Assembly: GCF_003865135.1 (NCBI RefSeq)
Contig: NZ_BHZC01000001.1
Coordinates: forward strand, 1,240,001-1,304,000
From: Streptomyces chrestomyceticus JCM 4735
Lineage (GTDB): Bacteria; Actinomycetota; Actinomycetes; Streptomycetales; Streptomycetaceae
Direction of reading: 5' to 3'
DNA: 64,000 bases
A program made the position numbers and the translations under genes. Every line of letters starts with the position of its first letter. The stretch's first letter is position 1. The notes below the pieces were generated by a model, which worked only from the letters and a program-made list of their open reading frames with translations, was not told the origin of the DNA and did not search any database. Of this stretch, positions 16,491 to 25,410 are shown one piece after another.

Positions 16491-17362
16491 GCGCCGTGGA
16501 GGCCCCTGAGCTGCGCGGGTCCGCCGCGGCCAGCGCGCACCGGGTGCGCGCCGTCGCCCGCCGTCACTGGCTGGTGCTGCGCCGCAGCCCGCACCGGATC
16601 TTCGACGTCCTCGTGTGGCCGGTCGTCGACACGCTGCTGTACGGCTCCATCGGGCTGTTCGCCGCGAAGGCGACGGGCGCGGCGGGCGGCGGGACGCAGA
16701 CGGGCTCCGGCACGGAGCTGGGCACCGGGACCGCGTTCGCGGTCTTCCTGCTCAGCGGCACGGTCCTGTGGCACCTGGTCCACCAGACGCAGATCTCGCT
16801 GGCCACCGGCTTCCTGGAGGAGACCTGGTCACGCAATGTGATCGGGCTGCTCACCACGCCGCTGCGCGGCTGGGAGTACCTGGCCGGGGTGGGGCTCTTC
16901 GCCCTGGTCCGGACGGCGCTGAGCACGCTCGCGGTGGCCACGCTGGCCTTCAGCGCGTACGCCTTCGACGTGACGTCCCTGGGCCTGGGGCTGATCCCGG
17001 TCGCCGCGCTGCTCCTGCTGTGCGGCTGGGCGGTGGCCCTGGCGGTGGTGGGACTGGTGCTGCGCTACGGCAGCGGCGCCGAGGCCCTCGTCTGGGGCGG
17101 GCTGTCGGTGGTGATGCCGCTGTCGGGTGTCTTCTACCCTGTCTCGACGCTGCCGGGGGCGCTCCAGCCGGTCGCCCAGGCGCTGCCCACGACGCATGTC
17201 TTCGCGGCCGGGCGGGCCCTGGCCGGCGGCGGGCCGACACCGTGGCGCGAACTGGCGGTGGCCACACTGGGCACCGTCACGCTGCTTCTTCTGGCCCTGT
17301 TCTTCCTGGGCCGCATGGTGGCGTCCTTCCGGCGCCGCGGGCTGGTGACCCGGTACTCATGA
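16487..17362 (+). CDS. ABC-2 type transporter permease
   Basis: This 291-residue integral membrane protein has about six hydrophobic segments and the ABC-2 layout: N-terminal HWLVLRRSPHRIFDVLVWPVVD amphipathic region, a central RNVIGLLTTPLRGWEYL cytoplasmic loop and a late VVMPLSGVFYPVSTLP segment. It pairs with the upstream ATPase (ATGA overlap) as an efflux unit. It is the last gene of the run starting at the DasR-like box; a perfect 11-base-pair hairpin follows eight bases after its stop. Confidence 0.9.
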
Positions 17363-17369
17363 GGGCAGG

Positions 17370-17393
17370 GGCGCGCCGGGCTCCCGGCGCGCC
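17370..17393. terminator. Bidirectional hairpin terminator
   Basis: GGCGCGCCGGG and CCCGGCGCGCC are perfect 11-base arms around CT. The hairpin sits between the stops of the ABC permease (+) and dodecin (-), so it can end both transcripts. Confidence 0.7.
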
Positions 17394-17423
17394 TCTCAGC
17401 CGTCACCTGGTGCCTGGCCCCCG

Positions 17424-17645
17424 TCAGCCCTCGTCGGCGTCCTCCAGCCGGAACCCGACCTTCAGCCCGACCTGGTAGTGCTCGATGTCCCCGTCCACGA
17501 TGTGCCCGCGCACCTGGGTCACCTCGAACCAGTCGAGGCCCCGCAGCGTCCGCGCCGCCCGCTTGACGCCGTTGCGGATCGCGGCGTCCACGCCCTCCGG
17601 GGACGTCCCCACGATCTCCGTCACCCGGTACGTGTGATTCGACAT
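17424..17645 (-). CDS. Dodecin family flavin-binding protein
   Basis: This 73-residue protein (MSNHTYRVTEIVGTSPEG...RGHIVDGDIEHYQVGLKVGFRLE) has the length and beta-alpha-beta pattern of dodecins, which assemble as hollow dodecamers storing or buffering flavin or CoA. The conserved WFEV strand holds the tryptophan that stacks on the flavin. The ATG at 17645 follows AAGGAG. It is monocistronic and divergent from the permease gene 190 bases away. Confidence 0.92.
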   Translation of the reverse strand: MSNHTYRVTEIVGTSPEGVDAAIRNGVKRAARTLRGLDWFEVTQVRGHIVDGDIEHYQVGLKVGFRLEDADEG

Positions 17646-17834
17646 GTCCGCTCCTTCGTCCTGCCGGTGTCCGTGCCGGCCGTCCGTACGCGGCCTCGTA
17701 CGGACCGCCGCACGCCCCGGGTGCCCGGATTCACCGGTTCCACTCAGCCCCGCCAGGCGGTCGCCTTCCCCTGCCGCCCCCGAAGGGCCATGATGACCGG
17801 CCATCGGCCGTCATCGAGAGGGAGGGGCACGGGG

Positions 17835-19280
17835 ATGCGCGGGGGACAGGGAGTGTGGCGGCGTAAACCGATCGAAGTCGTTCAGGAGACGGAAGGCGGC
17901 TCGGGCGAACAGCTCAACCGGGTGCTGGGCCTGTGGCAACTGACCGCCATCGGGGTCGGCGGTCTCATCGGCGCGGGCATCTTCACGCTCGCCGGGACCG
18001 TCGCGAACGGCAAGGCCGGTCCGGCGGTGCTGGTGTCGTTCCTCGTCGCGGGCGTGGCCAGCGCGGCGGCCGCGTTCTCGTACGCCGAGTTCGCGGGGCT
18101 CATCCCGAAGGCGGGCTCGGCGTACACGTACGGCTACGCGGTGCTGGGCGAGCTGGCGGGCTGGTTCATCGGCTGGGACCTGCTGCTGGAGTACACGGCG
18201 ATCGTGGCGGTGGTCGCGATCGGCATCTCCGGCTACTTCAGCTTCCTGCTGGGCGAGATGGGGGTGGAGCTGCCCGCCTGGATGCTGGGGGCGCCGGGGA
18301 CCGGTGGGGGGCACCGGGTGGACCTGTTCGCTGCGGCGCTGTGCCTGTTCATCGCGTATCTGCTGAACCTCGGCATCAAGAACGCGGCTCGTTTCGAGAC
18401 CATCGTCGTGGGCCTGAAGGTCCTGGTCGTACTGCTGGTCATCGGAGTCGGTTTCTTCCACATCAGGACCGGCAATTACACACCGTTCTTCCCCTTCGGC
18501 GTCAGCGGTGCCTTCACGGGCGCGGCCACGGTTTTCTTCGCGGTGTTCGGTTACGACGCCATGAGCACCGCGGCGGAGGAGTCCAAGGACGCCCAGCGGC
18601 ACATGCCGAAGGCGATCCTGTATTCGCTGATGATCTCGATGGTGCTGTACGTGCTGGCCTGCCTGGTGCTCACCGGTATGCAGAACTACACGGACATCGA
18701 CCCGGAGAGCGGCTTCTCCTCGGCGTTCAAGTCGGTGGGGCTGAGCAGTCTGGCCGATGTGATCGCGGTGGGCGCGATCATCGGCATTCTCACGGTGATG
18801 TTCACCTTCATGCTGGGGGTCACCCGGGTGTGGTTCAGCATGAGCCGGGACGGGCTGCTGCCGAAATGGTTCGCCAAGACCCATCCTCGGCGGCACGTAC
18901 CGACCCGGGTGACGTGGACCGTGGGCATCGCCTCGGCAGCCATCGCGGGTTTCCTGCCCATCGGGGAGGCCGCCGAGCTGACGAACATCGGCATTCTGCT
19001 GGCGTTCGTGGTGGTGTGCGTCGCGGTGATCGTGCTGCGCTACAAGCGCCCCGACCTGCCGCGTACGTTCCGTACCCCCGGGATGCCGGTGGTGCCCGCG
19101 ATCGGGGTGGTCTTCTCGCTCTGGCTGATCACGTTCCTGGAGTGGCAGACCTGGGTGCGCTTCGCGGTGTGGTTCCTGATCGGCCTGGTCATCTACTTCA
19201 CGTACTCCCGCCGGCACTCCGAACTGGGGAAGGCGGAACGGGAGAGCACCGGCCTGGAGGGCCGCGACGGGCGGCTGTGA
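17835..19280 (+). CDS. APC superfamily amino acid permease (cationic amino acid transporter type)
   Basis: The product has 481 residues and about 12 membrane segments. It starts with LTAIGVGGLIGAGIFTLAGT, the APC first-helix glycine motif, and contains FFAVFGYDAMSTAAEESKD, the conserved YDAxSTxAEE block of the CAT/YhdG-type permeases. It imports amino acids by proton or cation symport or exchange; specificity cannot be read from the sequence. The ATG at 17835 follows GGAGGGG. The C-terminal tail (about 25 residues) is hydrophilic. Confidence 0.9.
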   Translation: MRGGQGVWRRKPIEVVQETEGGSGEQLNRVLGLWQLTAIGVGGLIGAGIFTLAGTVANGKAGPAVLVSFLVAGVASAAAAFSYAEFAGLIPKAGSAYTYGYAVLGELAGWFIGWDLLLEYTAIVAVVAIGISGYFSFLLGEMGVELPAWMLGAPGTGGGHRVDLFAAALCLFIAYLLNLGIKNAARFETIVVGLKVLVVLLVIGVGFFHIRTGNYTPFFPFGVSGAFTGAATVFFAVFGYDAMSTAAEESKDAQRHMPKAILYSLMISMVLYVLACLVLTGMQNYTDIDPESGFSSAFKSVGLSSLADVIAVGAIIGILTVMFTFMLGVTRVWFSMSRDGLLPKWFAKTHPRRHVPTRVTWTVGIASAAIAGFLPIGEAAELTNIGILLAFVVVCVAVIVLRYKRPDLPRTFRTPGMPVVPAIGVVFSLWLITFLEWQTWVRFAVWFLIGLVIYFTYSRRHSELGKAERESTGLEGRDGRL

Positions 19281-19331
19281 CGGCCGGTCCGGACGCGCCG
19301 GGCCCGGAACGCGACATCCCGGAACACGACG

Positions 19332-19364
19332 GAGCGCCCCTGGACCCGTGGTCCTGGGGCGCTC
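19332..19364. terminator. Hairpin between convergent permease and SLT genes
   Basis: GAGCGCCCC and GGGGCGCTC pair perfectly, extended by GGAC/GTCC after one mismatch, with a five-base loop. It lies 52 bases past the permease stop. Confidence 0.65.
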
Positions 19365-19454
19365 ACGTTTCAGCGTGCGGCGGTGGTCCGCCCGGCCCGG
19401 GAGGGTGGTCCCGGGCGGTGCGGTCCGTGTACCGCGGCTGCCTGCTCACCGGGC

Positions 19455-20129
19455 TCAGTACGCCGAGTTGACGTTGTCCATGGAGCCGTAGCGATGGGCG
19501 GCGTAGTTGGCGGCGGCCGTGATGTTGGCGACCGGGTCGGTCAGGTCGTTGGCCGTGCCCTCGACGTGGTAGCGGTCGAACGTGGGCTGGATGACCTGGA
19601 GCAGGCCCTTGGACGGGATGCCGTTCTTGGCGTTGATGTCCCAGTCGTTGACGACGTTCGGGTTACCGCTGGACTCGCGCATGATGTTGCGGTGCAGGCC
19701 CTCGTAGCTGCCGGGGATGCCCTTCTTCTTCATGATGTCCAGCGACTCCTTGATCCAGCCGTCCAGGTTGTTCGCGTAGCGCGGCTTGGACTCGACCGGC
19801 TTGCGGTCGGCGGCCCGGCTGGCGGCCTCCTTGGCGGTGTGGCCCTGGCCGGCCACGGCGGTGACCTTCACCGACTCGGCGAGGGTCCTGGTGTCCGCCG
19901 CGTCCTTCGCGTCACCGGCCTTGGGCGCGTCGGCGGCCTTGGTGTTCGCACCCGTGGGCTGGCCGTTCGCGGAGACCGGCTTGACCGCGGCGGAGGCGGC
20001 GGCGTGCGCGTCACCGGTCGCGGCGGGGACCGTCAGGGCCGCGGTGGCACCGGCGGCGGCCAGCACGGCGACGGAGAGCTTGTGGGTCTTGGTCACGCGG
20101 ACGGAGCGGAGCAGGGTGTGAGCGGTCAT
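19455..20129 (-). CDS. Secreted SLT-domain (lytic transglycosylase-like) protein
   Basis: This 224-residue protein has an N-terminal signal peptide (positive RSVRVTKTHK, then a hydrophobic Ala-rich core to about residue 44). A 65-residue Ala/Lys/Asp linker follows, then a compact SLT domain (115-224) with catalytic-type Glu152 in RESSGNPN, GLLQV (175-179) and NYAAHRYGSM at the end. It is predicted to cut peptidoglycan glycan strands outside the membrane. The ATG at 20129 follows AGAGGAAT. A long leader region lies upstream. Confidence 0.9.
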   Translation of the reverse strand: MTAHTLLRSVRVTKTHKLSVAVLAAAGATAALTVPAATGDAHAAASAAVKPVSANGQPTGANTKAADAPKAGDAKDAADTRTLAESVKVTAVAGQGHTAKEAASRAADRKPVESKPRYANNLDGWIKESLDIMKKKGIPGSYEGLHRNIMRESSGNPNVVNDWDINAKNGIPSKGLLQVIQPTFDRYHVEGTANDLTDPVANITAAANYAAHRYGSMDNVNSAY

Positions 20130-20648
20130 GCGGGGTATTCCTCTTCCAATCACTGAAATGAGCGGGCGGCAGCCATTGGCGGGAGGTACGAGCAGGAAGC
20201 CACTGGCGGCACGAGAACCGGGTTCTTGTCCGCGTCCGCCCCGAAGGCATTTACGCGACGCATCAACCCGGCGCCTCAGCAATGATTAGCGACGGCCAAA
20301 TTGGAAAGCAATAGCCGCTCACCGGGCCCCGGCTACGGCCCCTTTACGTAGAAAGGGCCTTCCGGCGCCACTCAGTCCATGGACGCGGGCCGCAATATCT
20401 CTGCGGCGGATTACTAAGAAAGGCCGTACGGGACTGAAGTCCCGTGCTGCGCGTCACGTTCGGGGCCGGGCGTGGCGCCCACCGGAAACCGCTTGAAATG
20501 GCCTCGAAACCCGGTTTTCGGGCCACCTGCGGAAAACCTTGTGGCCCGCGTCACCGTTTGGCGTGGCGCCGCATCGGTAAGTGGTGCCGGTCACCTGGAA
20601 AAGGGATTGATCGGGGAAATCTATGAGCGCAATAGGCGTTTTGGCAAC
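20130..20648. other. Gene-free leader/promoter region upstream of the SLT gene
   Basis: No credible coding frame is seen. Base composition is visibly less GC-rich than the surroundings, especially 20240-20310 and 20590-20650, as expected for promoters. It holds several dyads: a hairpin near 20333-20357 (arms around ACGTAG), the perfect repeat at 20428-20445, and GGGCCAC/GTGGCCC at 20520-20547. The length suits a structured 5' leader, but the conserved bases of the c-di-AMP (ydaO) riboswitch that controls some Streptomyces muralytic genes were not found. Confidence 0.5.
20428..20445. repeat. Perfect inverted repeat ACGGGACT-GA-AGTCCCGT
   Basis: Two perfect 8-base arms are separated by two bases. 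It lies about 300 bases upstream of the SLT start, in gene-free DNA. It could be an operator for a dimeric regulator or an RNA hairpin. Confidence 0.6.
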
Positions 20649-20678
20649 AAAAAAGCGGCCGGCTGGTGGGCCGGTCGC
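20649..20678 (-). terminator. Intrinsic terminator with T-tract on the minus strand
   Basis: Read on the minus strand, GCGACCGGC and GCCGGCCGC pair over nine positions with one mismatch around a six-base loop. Six T residues follow directly. A U-run terminator is uncommon in this GC range. It would stop minus-strand transcripts coming from the EF-hand side before they enter the SLT leader. Confidence 0.7.
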
Positions 20679-21061
20679 GGGGGCGGCCTGTGGGGGCGGG
20701 GCGCGCGGTCAGGCGCGGGGTCGCGCCTACGGGGCGAGCGCACACGTTCCCCCACTGGGGGCTTACCCGGAGCGGGCCGGGACGAAGCCACAGTCCGCCG
20801 CCCCGGAACACGCCCTGACGGGCGCCCGGCAGGGCCGACCAGGGCTGCCCCGGCTCGGCCCCGGGCCGGGGTCACGAACGCCCCCGGCACGGTCCCGAAC
20901 CAGCCCGAATCGGCCCAGGGCCAACCCGGAGCCAGCCCCAATCGCCCCGAGGCCACCCCAGCACCAGCCCCGGCCCGGCCCGGCCCCAGTTCAGCCCGGC
21001 TCACTTCCAGGCCGGCCCCGGCCCGGCCCCAAGCCGGCCCCGAACCGCCCCCACCCCCACC
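20679..21061. other. Low-complexity CCAGCCC/GGCCC-rich intergenic stretch
   Basis: About 380 bases between the EF-hand stop and the minus-strand terminator are built from irregular iterations of CCGGCCC, CAGCCC and CCCGGCC, strongly C-rich on the + strand. Open frames through it encode only Pro/Ala/Arg/Gly runs and show no family resemblance, so it is treated as non-coding. On the minus strand it would be the 3' UTR of the EF-hand transcript. Confidence 0.5.
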
Positions 21062-21274
21062 TCAGCCCTGCAGCGACTTCCAGAACTCCTCGAAGGAGAG
21101 CTTGCCGTCCGCGTTCGTGTCCTTGGCGGCGATGACGGCCTCGGCGACCGGCCCGGTGACGTAGGGGTCCCCCATCTCCGCCATCGCCCGCTTGTACTCG
21201 TCCGCGGTGATCAGGCCGTCGCCGTCCGCGTCGAACCGGTTGAACGCCGCCTTGGCCGCCTCGATGTCTGCCAC
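21062..21274 (-). CDS. EF-hand calcium-binding protein (CabB-like)
   Basis: The product is 70 residues with two canonical EF-hand loops, Asp15-Glu26 (DADGDGLITADE) and Asp52-Glu63 (DTNADGKLSFEE), and no other domain. Streptomyces encode several such calmodulin-like mini-proteins, thought to buffer or sense calcium during development. The GTG at 21274 follows AAGGGGGC; an ATG further upstream adds ten residues that look like leader sequence. It is soluble and probably cytoplasmic. Confidence 0.9.
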   Translation of the reverse strand: MADIEAAKAAFNRFDADGDGLITADEYKRAMAEMGDPYVTGPVAEAVIAAKDTNADGKLSFEEFWKSLQG

Positions 21275-21386
21275 GGGAGTGCCCCCTTGAAGTCGCTGTA
21301 CCACTGAATTGACCTGGGTACATTAACCGACTGTCACCCCACCCCCGACCCCGCCCCGGCCCGCCCTCCCGGCCCCCGCGCCCGGC

Positions 21387-23819
21387 TCAGCCGCCGATCC
21401 GGCGCGCCAGGTAGACCGCCGTACGGCTGTCCGCCGACGCCGCCACCTCGGCCGGTGTCCCGGTGGCCACGATGCGGCCGCCGGCCGCGCCGCCGCCCGG
21501 TCCCAGGTCGACGACGTGGTCCGCGCCCGCGACCACCCCCATGTCGTGCTCGACGACCACCACGGTGTTGCCCGCGTCCACCAGCCCGTGAAGCTGCCGC
21601 AGCAGCACCTCGGTGTCGGCCGGGTGCAGGCCGGTGGTGGGTTCGTCCAGGAGGTAGAGGGTGTGGCCCCGGTGGGCGCGCTGGAGTTCCGTGGCCAGTT
21701 TGATGCGCTGGGCCTCGCCGCCGGACAGCTCGGTCGCGGGCTGCCCCAGGCGCAGGTAGCCGAGGCCGACGTCCTGGAGGGTGCGCAGGCTGCGGGCGGC
21801 GGCCGGTACGTCGGCGAGGAAGTCCGCCGCGGTGTCCACCGTCATGCCGAGCACGTCGGAGACATTCCGGCCGCGGTAGGTGATCTGCAGGGTCTCCGGG
21901 TTGTAGCGGGCGCCGTGGCAGGTGGTGCAGGGCGCGTACGTACCGGGCAGGAAGAGCAGCTCGACGGCGATGAAGCCCTCGCCCTGGCAGGTCTCGCAGC
22001 GGCCACTCGCGACGTTGAAGGAGAAGCGGCCCGCCGTGTAGCCGCGGGCGCGCGCTTCGTCGGTGGCGGCGAAGACCTTGCGTACGGCGTCGAAGAGGCC
22101 GGTGTAGGTGGCGAGGTTGGAGCGCGGGGTACGGCCGATGGGCTTCTGGTCGACGCGGACGAGGCGGTCTACCGCCTCCAGGCCCTTGGCCTCGGCGAGC
22201 TGTGCCCGGGCCGCGCTCTCCTCGTCCTCCTCCGGTCCGGCGCCGAGGTGGTCCGCCACGGCGTCCGCGAGGACCCGGGTGACCAGCGTGGACTTGCCCG
22301 ACCCGGAGACGCCGGTGACGGCCGTGAAGACGCCGAGCGGGAAGGTGGCGTCCACCCCGCGCAGGTTGTGCAGGGTGACGCCGTGCAGGGACAGCTCCCC
22401 AGTGGGCTCGCGGGGCGGGCGCGCGGCGGGCGGCGCAGTGTCGAAGAGGAAGCGGCGGGTGGCGGACTCGGTGACCTGTGCGAGGTCCGCGACGGGCCCG
22501 CTGTGCAGGACCCGCCCGCCGTGCACGCCTGCCTCGGGCCCGACGTCCACGATCCAGTCCGCGTGCCGCACCACGTCCATGTCGTGCTCGACGATGAACA
22601 GGGTGTTGCCCGCTTCCTTCAGGCGGCCGAGCACGGTGAGCAGGGCCTCGGTGTCCGCCGGGTGCAGGCCCGCCGAGGGCTCGTCCAGTACGTAGACGAC
22701 GCCGAAGAGGCCGGAGCGGAGCTGGGTGGCCAGCCGCAGCCGCTGGAGTTCGCCGGAGGACAGGGTGGGGGCGGCCCGGTCCATGCTGAGGTAGCCCAGC
22801 CCCAGCTCGGTGAGGACGTCGATACGGGCGACCAGGTCGCGGGCCAGGGTCGGCGCCACCCCGTCGTCGTCGGACACGGCCGTCGGGCGCAGCAGCTCGG
22901 CGAGGCCGCTGAGCGGCAGGCCGGAAAGCTCCGCGATGTCGCGGCCGGCGAAGGTGACGGCCAGCGCTTCCGGCCGTAGCCGCCGCCCGCCGCATGCGGG
23001 GCAGGGCGCGGAGACCAGGTAGCGCTGGACGCGTTTGCGCAGTGTCTCGCTCTTGGAGTCGGCGAAGGTGTGCAGTACGTAGCGCTTGGCGCTCATGTAC
23101 TGGCCTTGGTAGGGCCGGTGGATGCGGCCCGCTTCCCGTACGGGGTGCACGGTGACGACGGGCTGCTCGTCGGTGAACAGGATCCAGTCCCGGTCGGCGG
23201 CCGGGAGGTCGCGCCACGGCTTGTCGATGTCGTACCCGAGCGCTGCCAGTACGTCCCGCAGGTTCTTGCCCTGCCAGGCGCCGGGCCAGGCGGCGATCGC
23301 GCCGTCCCGGATGGACAGCGACGGATCCGGTACGAGTGATTCCTCCGTGACCCGGTGGACGCGGCCCAGGCCGTGGCACTCCGGGCAGGCGCCGGCCGCG
23401 GTGTTCGGGGAGAAGGCGTCGGAGTCGAGCCGTTCCGGGGCGTCCTCCGGGTACGTACCGGCGCGCGAAAACAGCATCCGCAGCGAGTTCGAGAGGGTGG
23501 TGACGGTGCCGACGGAGGAGCGGGAGGTGGGGGCCGAGCGCCGCTGTTCCAGGGCGACGGCGGGCGGCAGCCCGGTGATGTCCTCGACCTTCGGCGCGCC
23601 GACCTGGTGGATCAGGCGGCGTGCGTAGGGGGCCACCGACTCGAAGTAGCGGCGCTGCGCCTCGGCGTAGACGGTGCCGAAGGCGAGCGAGGACTTGCCG
23701 CTGCCGGACACGCCGGTGAACACCGTGACGGTGTCCCTCGGGATGTCCACGTCGACACTGCAGAGGTTGTGTTCCCGGGCGCCGCGCACCCGTACGTACG
23801 AGTCGGTCATACCTTCCAT
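21387..23819 (-). CDS. UvrA-like ABC ATPase, UvrA2/DrrC type
   Basis: This 810-residue duplicated ABC ATPase has Walker [11 protein letters not shown] near residue 36 and a second [10 protein letters not shown] in the C-terminal half. It has two LSSGE/LSGGE signatures and the UvrA zinc module CETCQGEGF...CTTCHG. At 810 residues it is shorter than UvrA (about 950), consistent with UvrA2/DrrC paralogs that lack the UvrB-binding domain. Those are linked to tolerance of DNA-binding drugs and damage. Two ATGs, at 23819 and 23810, are equally possible starts. It reads as a single-gene unit. Confidence 0.9.
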   Translation of the reverse strand: MEGMTDSYVRVRGAREHNLCSVDVDIPRDTVTVFTGVSGSGKSSLAFGTVYAEAQRRYFESVAPYARRLIHQVGAPKVEDITGLPPAVALEQRRSAPTSRSSVGTVTTLSNSLRMLFSRAGTYPEDAPERLDSDAFSPNTAAGACPECHGLGRVHRVTEESLVPDPSLSIRDGAIAAWPGAWQGKNLRDVLAALGYDIDKPWRDLPAADRDWILFTDEQPVVTVHPVREAGRIHRPYQGQYMSAKRYVLHTFADSKSETLRKRVQRYLVSAPCPACGGRRLRPEALAVTFAGRDIAELSGLPLSGLAELLRPTAVSDDDGVAPTLARDLVARIDVLTELGLGYLSMDRAAPTLSSGELQRLRLATQLRSGLFGVVYVLDEPSAGLHPADTEALLTVLGRLKEAGNTLFIVEHDMDVVRHADWIVDVGPEAGVHGGRVLHSGPVADLAQVTESATRRFLFDTAPPAARPPREPTGELSLHGVTLHNLRGVDATFPLGVFTAVTGVSGSGKSTLVTRVLADAVADHLGAGPEEDEESAARAQLAEAKGLEAVDRLVRVDQKPIGRTPRSNLATYTGLFDAVRKVFAATDEARARGYTAGRFSFNVASGRCETCQGEGFIAVELLFLPGTYAPCTTCHGARYNPETLQITYRGRNVSDVLGMTVDTAADFLADVPAAARSLRTLQDVGLGYLRLGQPATELSGGEAQRIKLATELQRAHRGHTLYLLDEPTTGLHPADTEVLLRQLHGLVDAGNTVVVVEHDMGVVAGADHVVDLGPGGGAAGGRIVATGTPAEVAASADSRTAVYLARRIGG

Positions 23820-23844
23820 GATCGGTCAACGCCTGGCGGCAGCG

Positions 23845-23885
23845 CGCGGGCCCGCCCCCGTGGTCGGGGTGGGGGCGGGCCCGCG
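23845..23885 (-). terminator. Very strong hairpin ending the P450-ferredoxin-reductase operon
   Basis: A 15-base perfect stem (CGCGGGCCCGCCCCC at 23845 with its complement at 23871) encloses an 11-base loop. It starts 8 bases past the reductase stop and lies before the UvrA2 gene read on the same strand. Confidence 0.75.
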
Positions 23886-23892
23886 GCGGCCG

Positions 23893-25176
23893 TCACGCGA
23901 GGGCGTTCCGTACGCCTTCGCGGGCCTCTTCCCAGGGAGCGGGCGTGGCGATCAGCGCCCGCAGGCCCCGGGTCTGGCGGGGCGGCACGCCGATCGCCAG
24001 GATGCCGGTGGCCTGCCCGTCGCGCCCGTAGAGAGCGACGGCCTTCCGGGCGTCCGGGTCCAGGACGGTGGCCTCGGACCGGTCGGCGCCGTTGAGCACG
24101 CCGTACGCCTGGATCTTCAGGCCGTACTGGTCGGACCAGAAGTACGGGACGGGCGTGAAGGGGCGCCGTTCCCGTCCGGCGGCGGGGGCCAGTGCCCCGT
24201 CCCCGCCCTCCGGCAGGGTCTCCTCCAGTTCGGCGAGGAGGTTGCGGGCAGCGGCCATGCCCTGCTCGGTGGCGTTCATCCGGTGCTCGACGCGCAGGTG
24301 GCGCCCGTGCACGGGGTGCTGCCAGCGGGCCACGTCACCAGCGGCGTAGATGCCGGGCGCGGCGGCGCAGTACGCGTCGCAGCGCAGCCCGTCGGCGGTG
24401 TCCAGGGCCGGGTCGCCACGCAGCCAGCCGACGGCGGGCTCCGAGCCGATGGCGACGAGGACGGTGTCGGCGGGCAGCCGGGTGCCGTCGGCCAGCCGTA
24501 CGGCGGTCACGTGCCGCGCCGGCCCGTCGCCGTCCGCCTCGAAGCCGTCGACGGCCGCGGTGCGCAGGTGTACGCCGTGCTCCTGGTGCTCGGCCGCCAG
24601 CAGCTCGCCGATCTGCGGGCCGACCGTACGGGCCATCGGCAGCGCTTCCCGGCCGACGAGCGTGACCTGGTGGCCCAGCTCGCGCGCCACGGCCGCGGCC
24701 TCGCAACCGAGGACGCCGTTGCCGACGACCACGAGGCGCCGGTCCGTGCCGGACAGCCGCTCCTTGAGGGCGAGCGCGTCCTCAAGGGTGCGCAGGGTGA
24801 GCACCCCGTCCAGACCGGCCGCGTCCGGCAGGGTGCGGGCCGCGACGCCCGTGGCGACGATCACGCCGTCGCAGGCCAGCCGTTCGCCGCTGTCCAGGGT
24901 GAGGGTGCGGGTCGCGGTGTCCAGGCCGGTGGCCCGGGTGCCGAGGCGCAGGTCGAGGGCGAGGGTGTCGAGCTGGTCGGCGGCGCGCAGGTGCAGCTTG
25001 TCGGGCTGCCAGGCGCCCTGGAGGAGCTGCTTGGACAGCGGCGGCCGGTCGTACGGCGGGTGCGGCTCGTCGCCGACGAGGGTCAGCGTGCCGGTCCAGC
25101 CGAAGCGGCGCAGGGCCTCGGCGGCGGCGAGTCCCGCCGCCGAGGCGCCCACGACGGCGATGCGGCGGGGGGTCAC
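23893..25176 (-). CDS. NAD(P)H-dependent ferredoxin reductase (FAD)
   Basis: This 427-residue protein has the two-dinucleotide-fold layout of BphA4/putidaredoxin reductases. VVGASAAGLAAAEALR (8-23) binds FAD, YDRPPLSKQLL is the family's flavin-side block, VVVGNGVLGCEAA near residue 150 binds NAD(P)H, and GIYAAGDVARW contacts FAD. It passes electrons to the ferredoxin encoded immediately upstream (ATGA overlap at 25173-25176) and so to the P450. Confidence 0.93.
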   Translation of the reverse strand: MTPRRIAVVGASAAGLAAAEALRRFGWTGTLTLVGDEPHPPYDRPPLSKQLLQGAWQPDKLHLRAADQLDTLALDLRLGTRATGLDTATRTLTLDSGERLACDGVIVATGVAARTLPDAAGLDGVLTLRTLEDALALKERLSGTDRRLVVVGNGVLGCEAAAVARELGHQVTLVGREALPMARTVGPQIGELLAAEHQEHGVHLRTAAVDGFEADGDGPARHVTAVRLADGTRLPADTVLVAIGSEPAVGWLRGDPALDTADGLRCDAYCAAAPGIYAAGDVARWQHPVHGRHLRVEHRMNATEQGMAAARNLLAELEETLPEGGDGALAPAAGRERRPFTPVPYFWSDQYGLKIQAYGVLNGADRSEATVLDPDARKAVALYGRDGQATGILAIGVPPRQTRGLRALIATPAPWEEAREGVRNALA

Positions 25177-25367
25177 TCGTGCACCTGGATCACGGCGGCC
25201 GGGCAGATGGCGGCGGCCTCGCGGACCATGTCGTGCTGGTCGGCGGGCGGCGCGGCGTCGAGGAGGACGACCACGCCGTCCTCGTCACGCTGGTCGAAGA
25301 CGTCGGGCGCGATCAGCACGCACTGGCCGGCGGCGCAGCACTTGTCGGCGTCGAGGGTGATGTTCAT
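25173..25367 (-). CDS. Single-cluster ferredoxin (3Fe-4S, P450 partner)
   Basis: The product has 64 residues with the motif CCAAGQC (10-16) and a late CP (near 55), the CxxxxxC...CP arrangement of 3Fe-4S Streptomyces P450 ferredoxins; the usual second Cys of a 4Fe-4S site is replaced. It carries electrons between the adjacent FAD reductase and the P450 whose gene lies 43 bases upstream. The ATG at 25367 follows GGAGCC. Confidence 0.92.
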   Translation of the reverse strand: MNITLDADKCCAAGQCVLIAPDVFDQRDEDGVVVLLDAAPPADQHDMVREAAAICPAAVIQVHE

Positions 25368-25410
25368 GGCAGGTGGCTCCTGGAGGCAGACGGGACGGGG
25401 AGGAGGGGTG

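Noticed and set aside
20130..20300. ydaO (c-di-AMP) riboswitch upstream of the SLT gene
   Set aside because: The conserved blocks I know (GGGGGACC/GGGUGAAU and GACAGCUAACC-type) were not found on the minus strand. A covariance search would settle it.
20472..21164. Plus-strand proline/alanine/arginine-rich frame over the low-complexity region
   Set aside because: Its composition follows the CCGGCCC iterations, it has no ribosome-binding site or family resemblance, and it runs into the EF-hand gene on the other strand.
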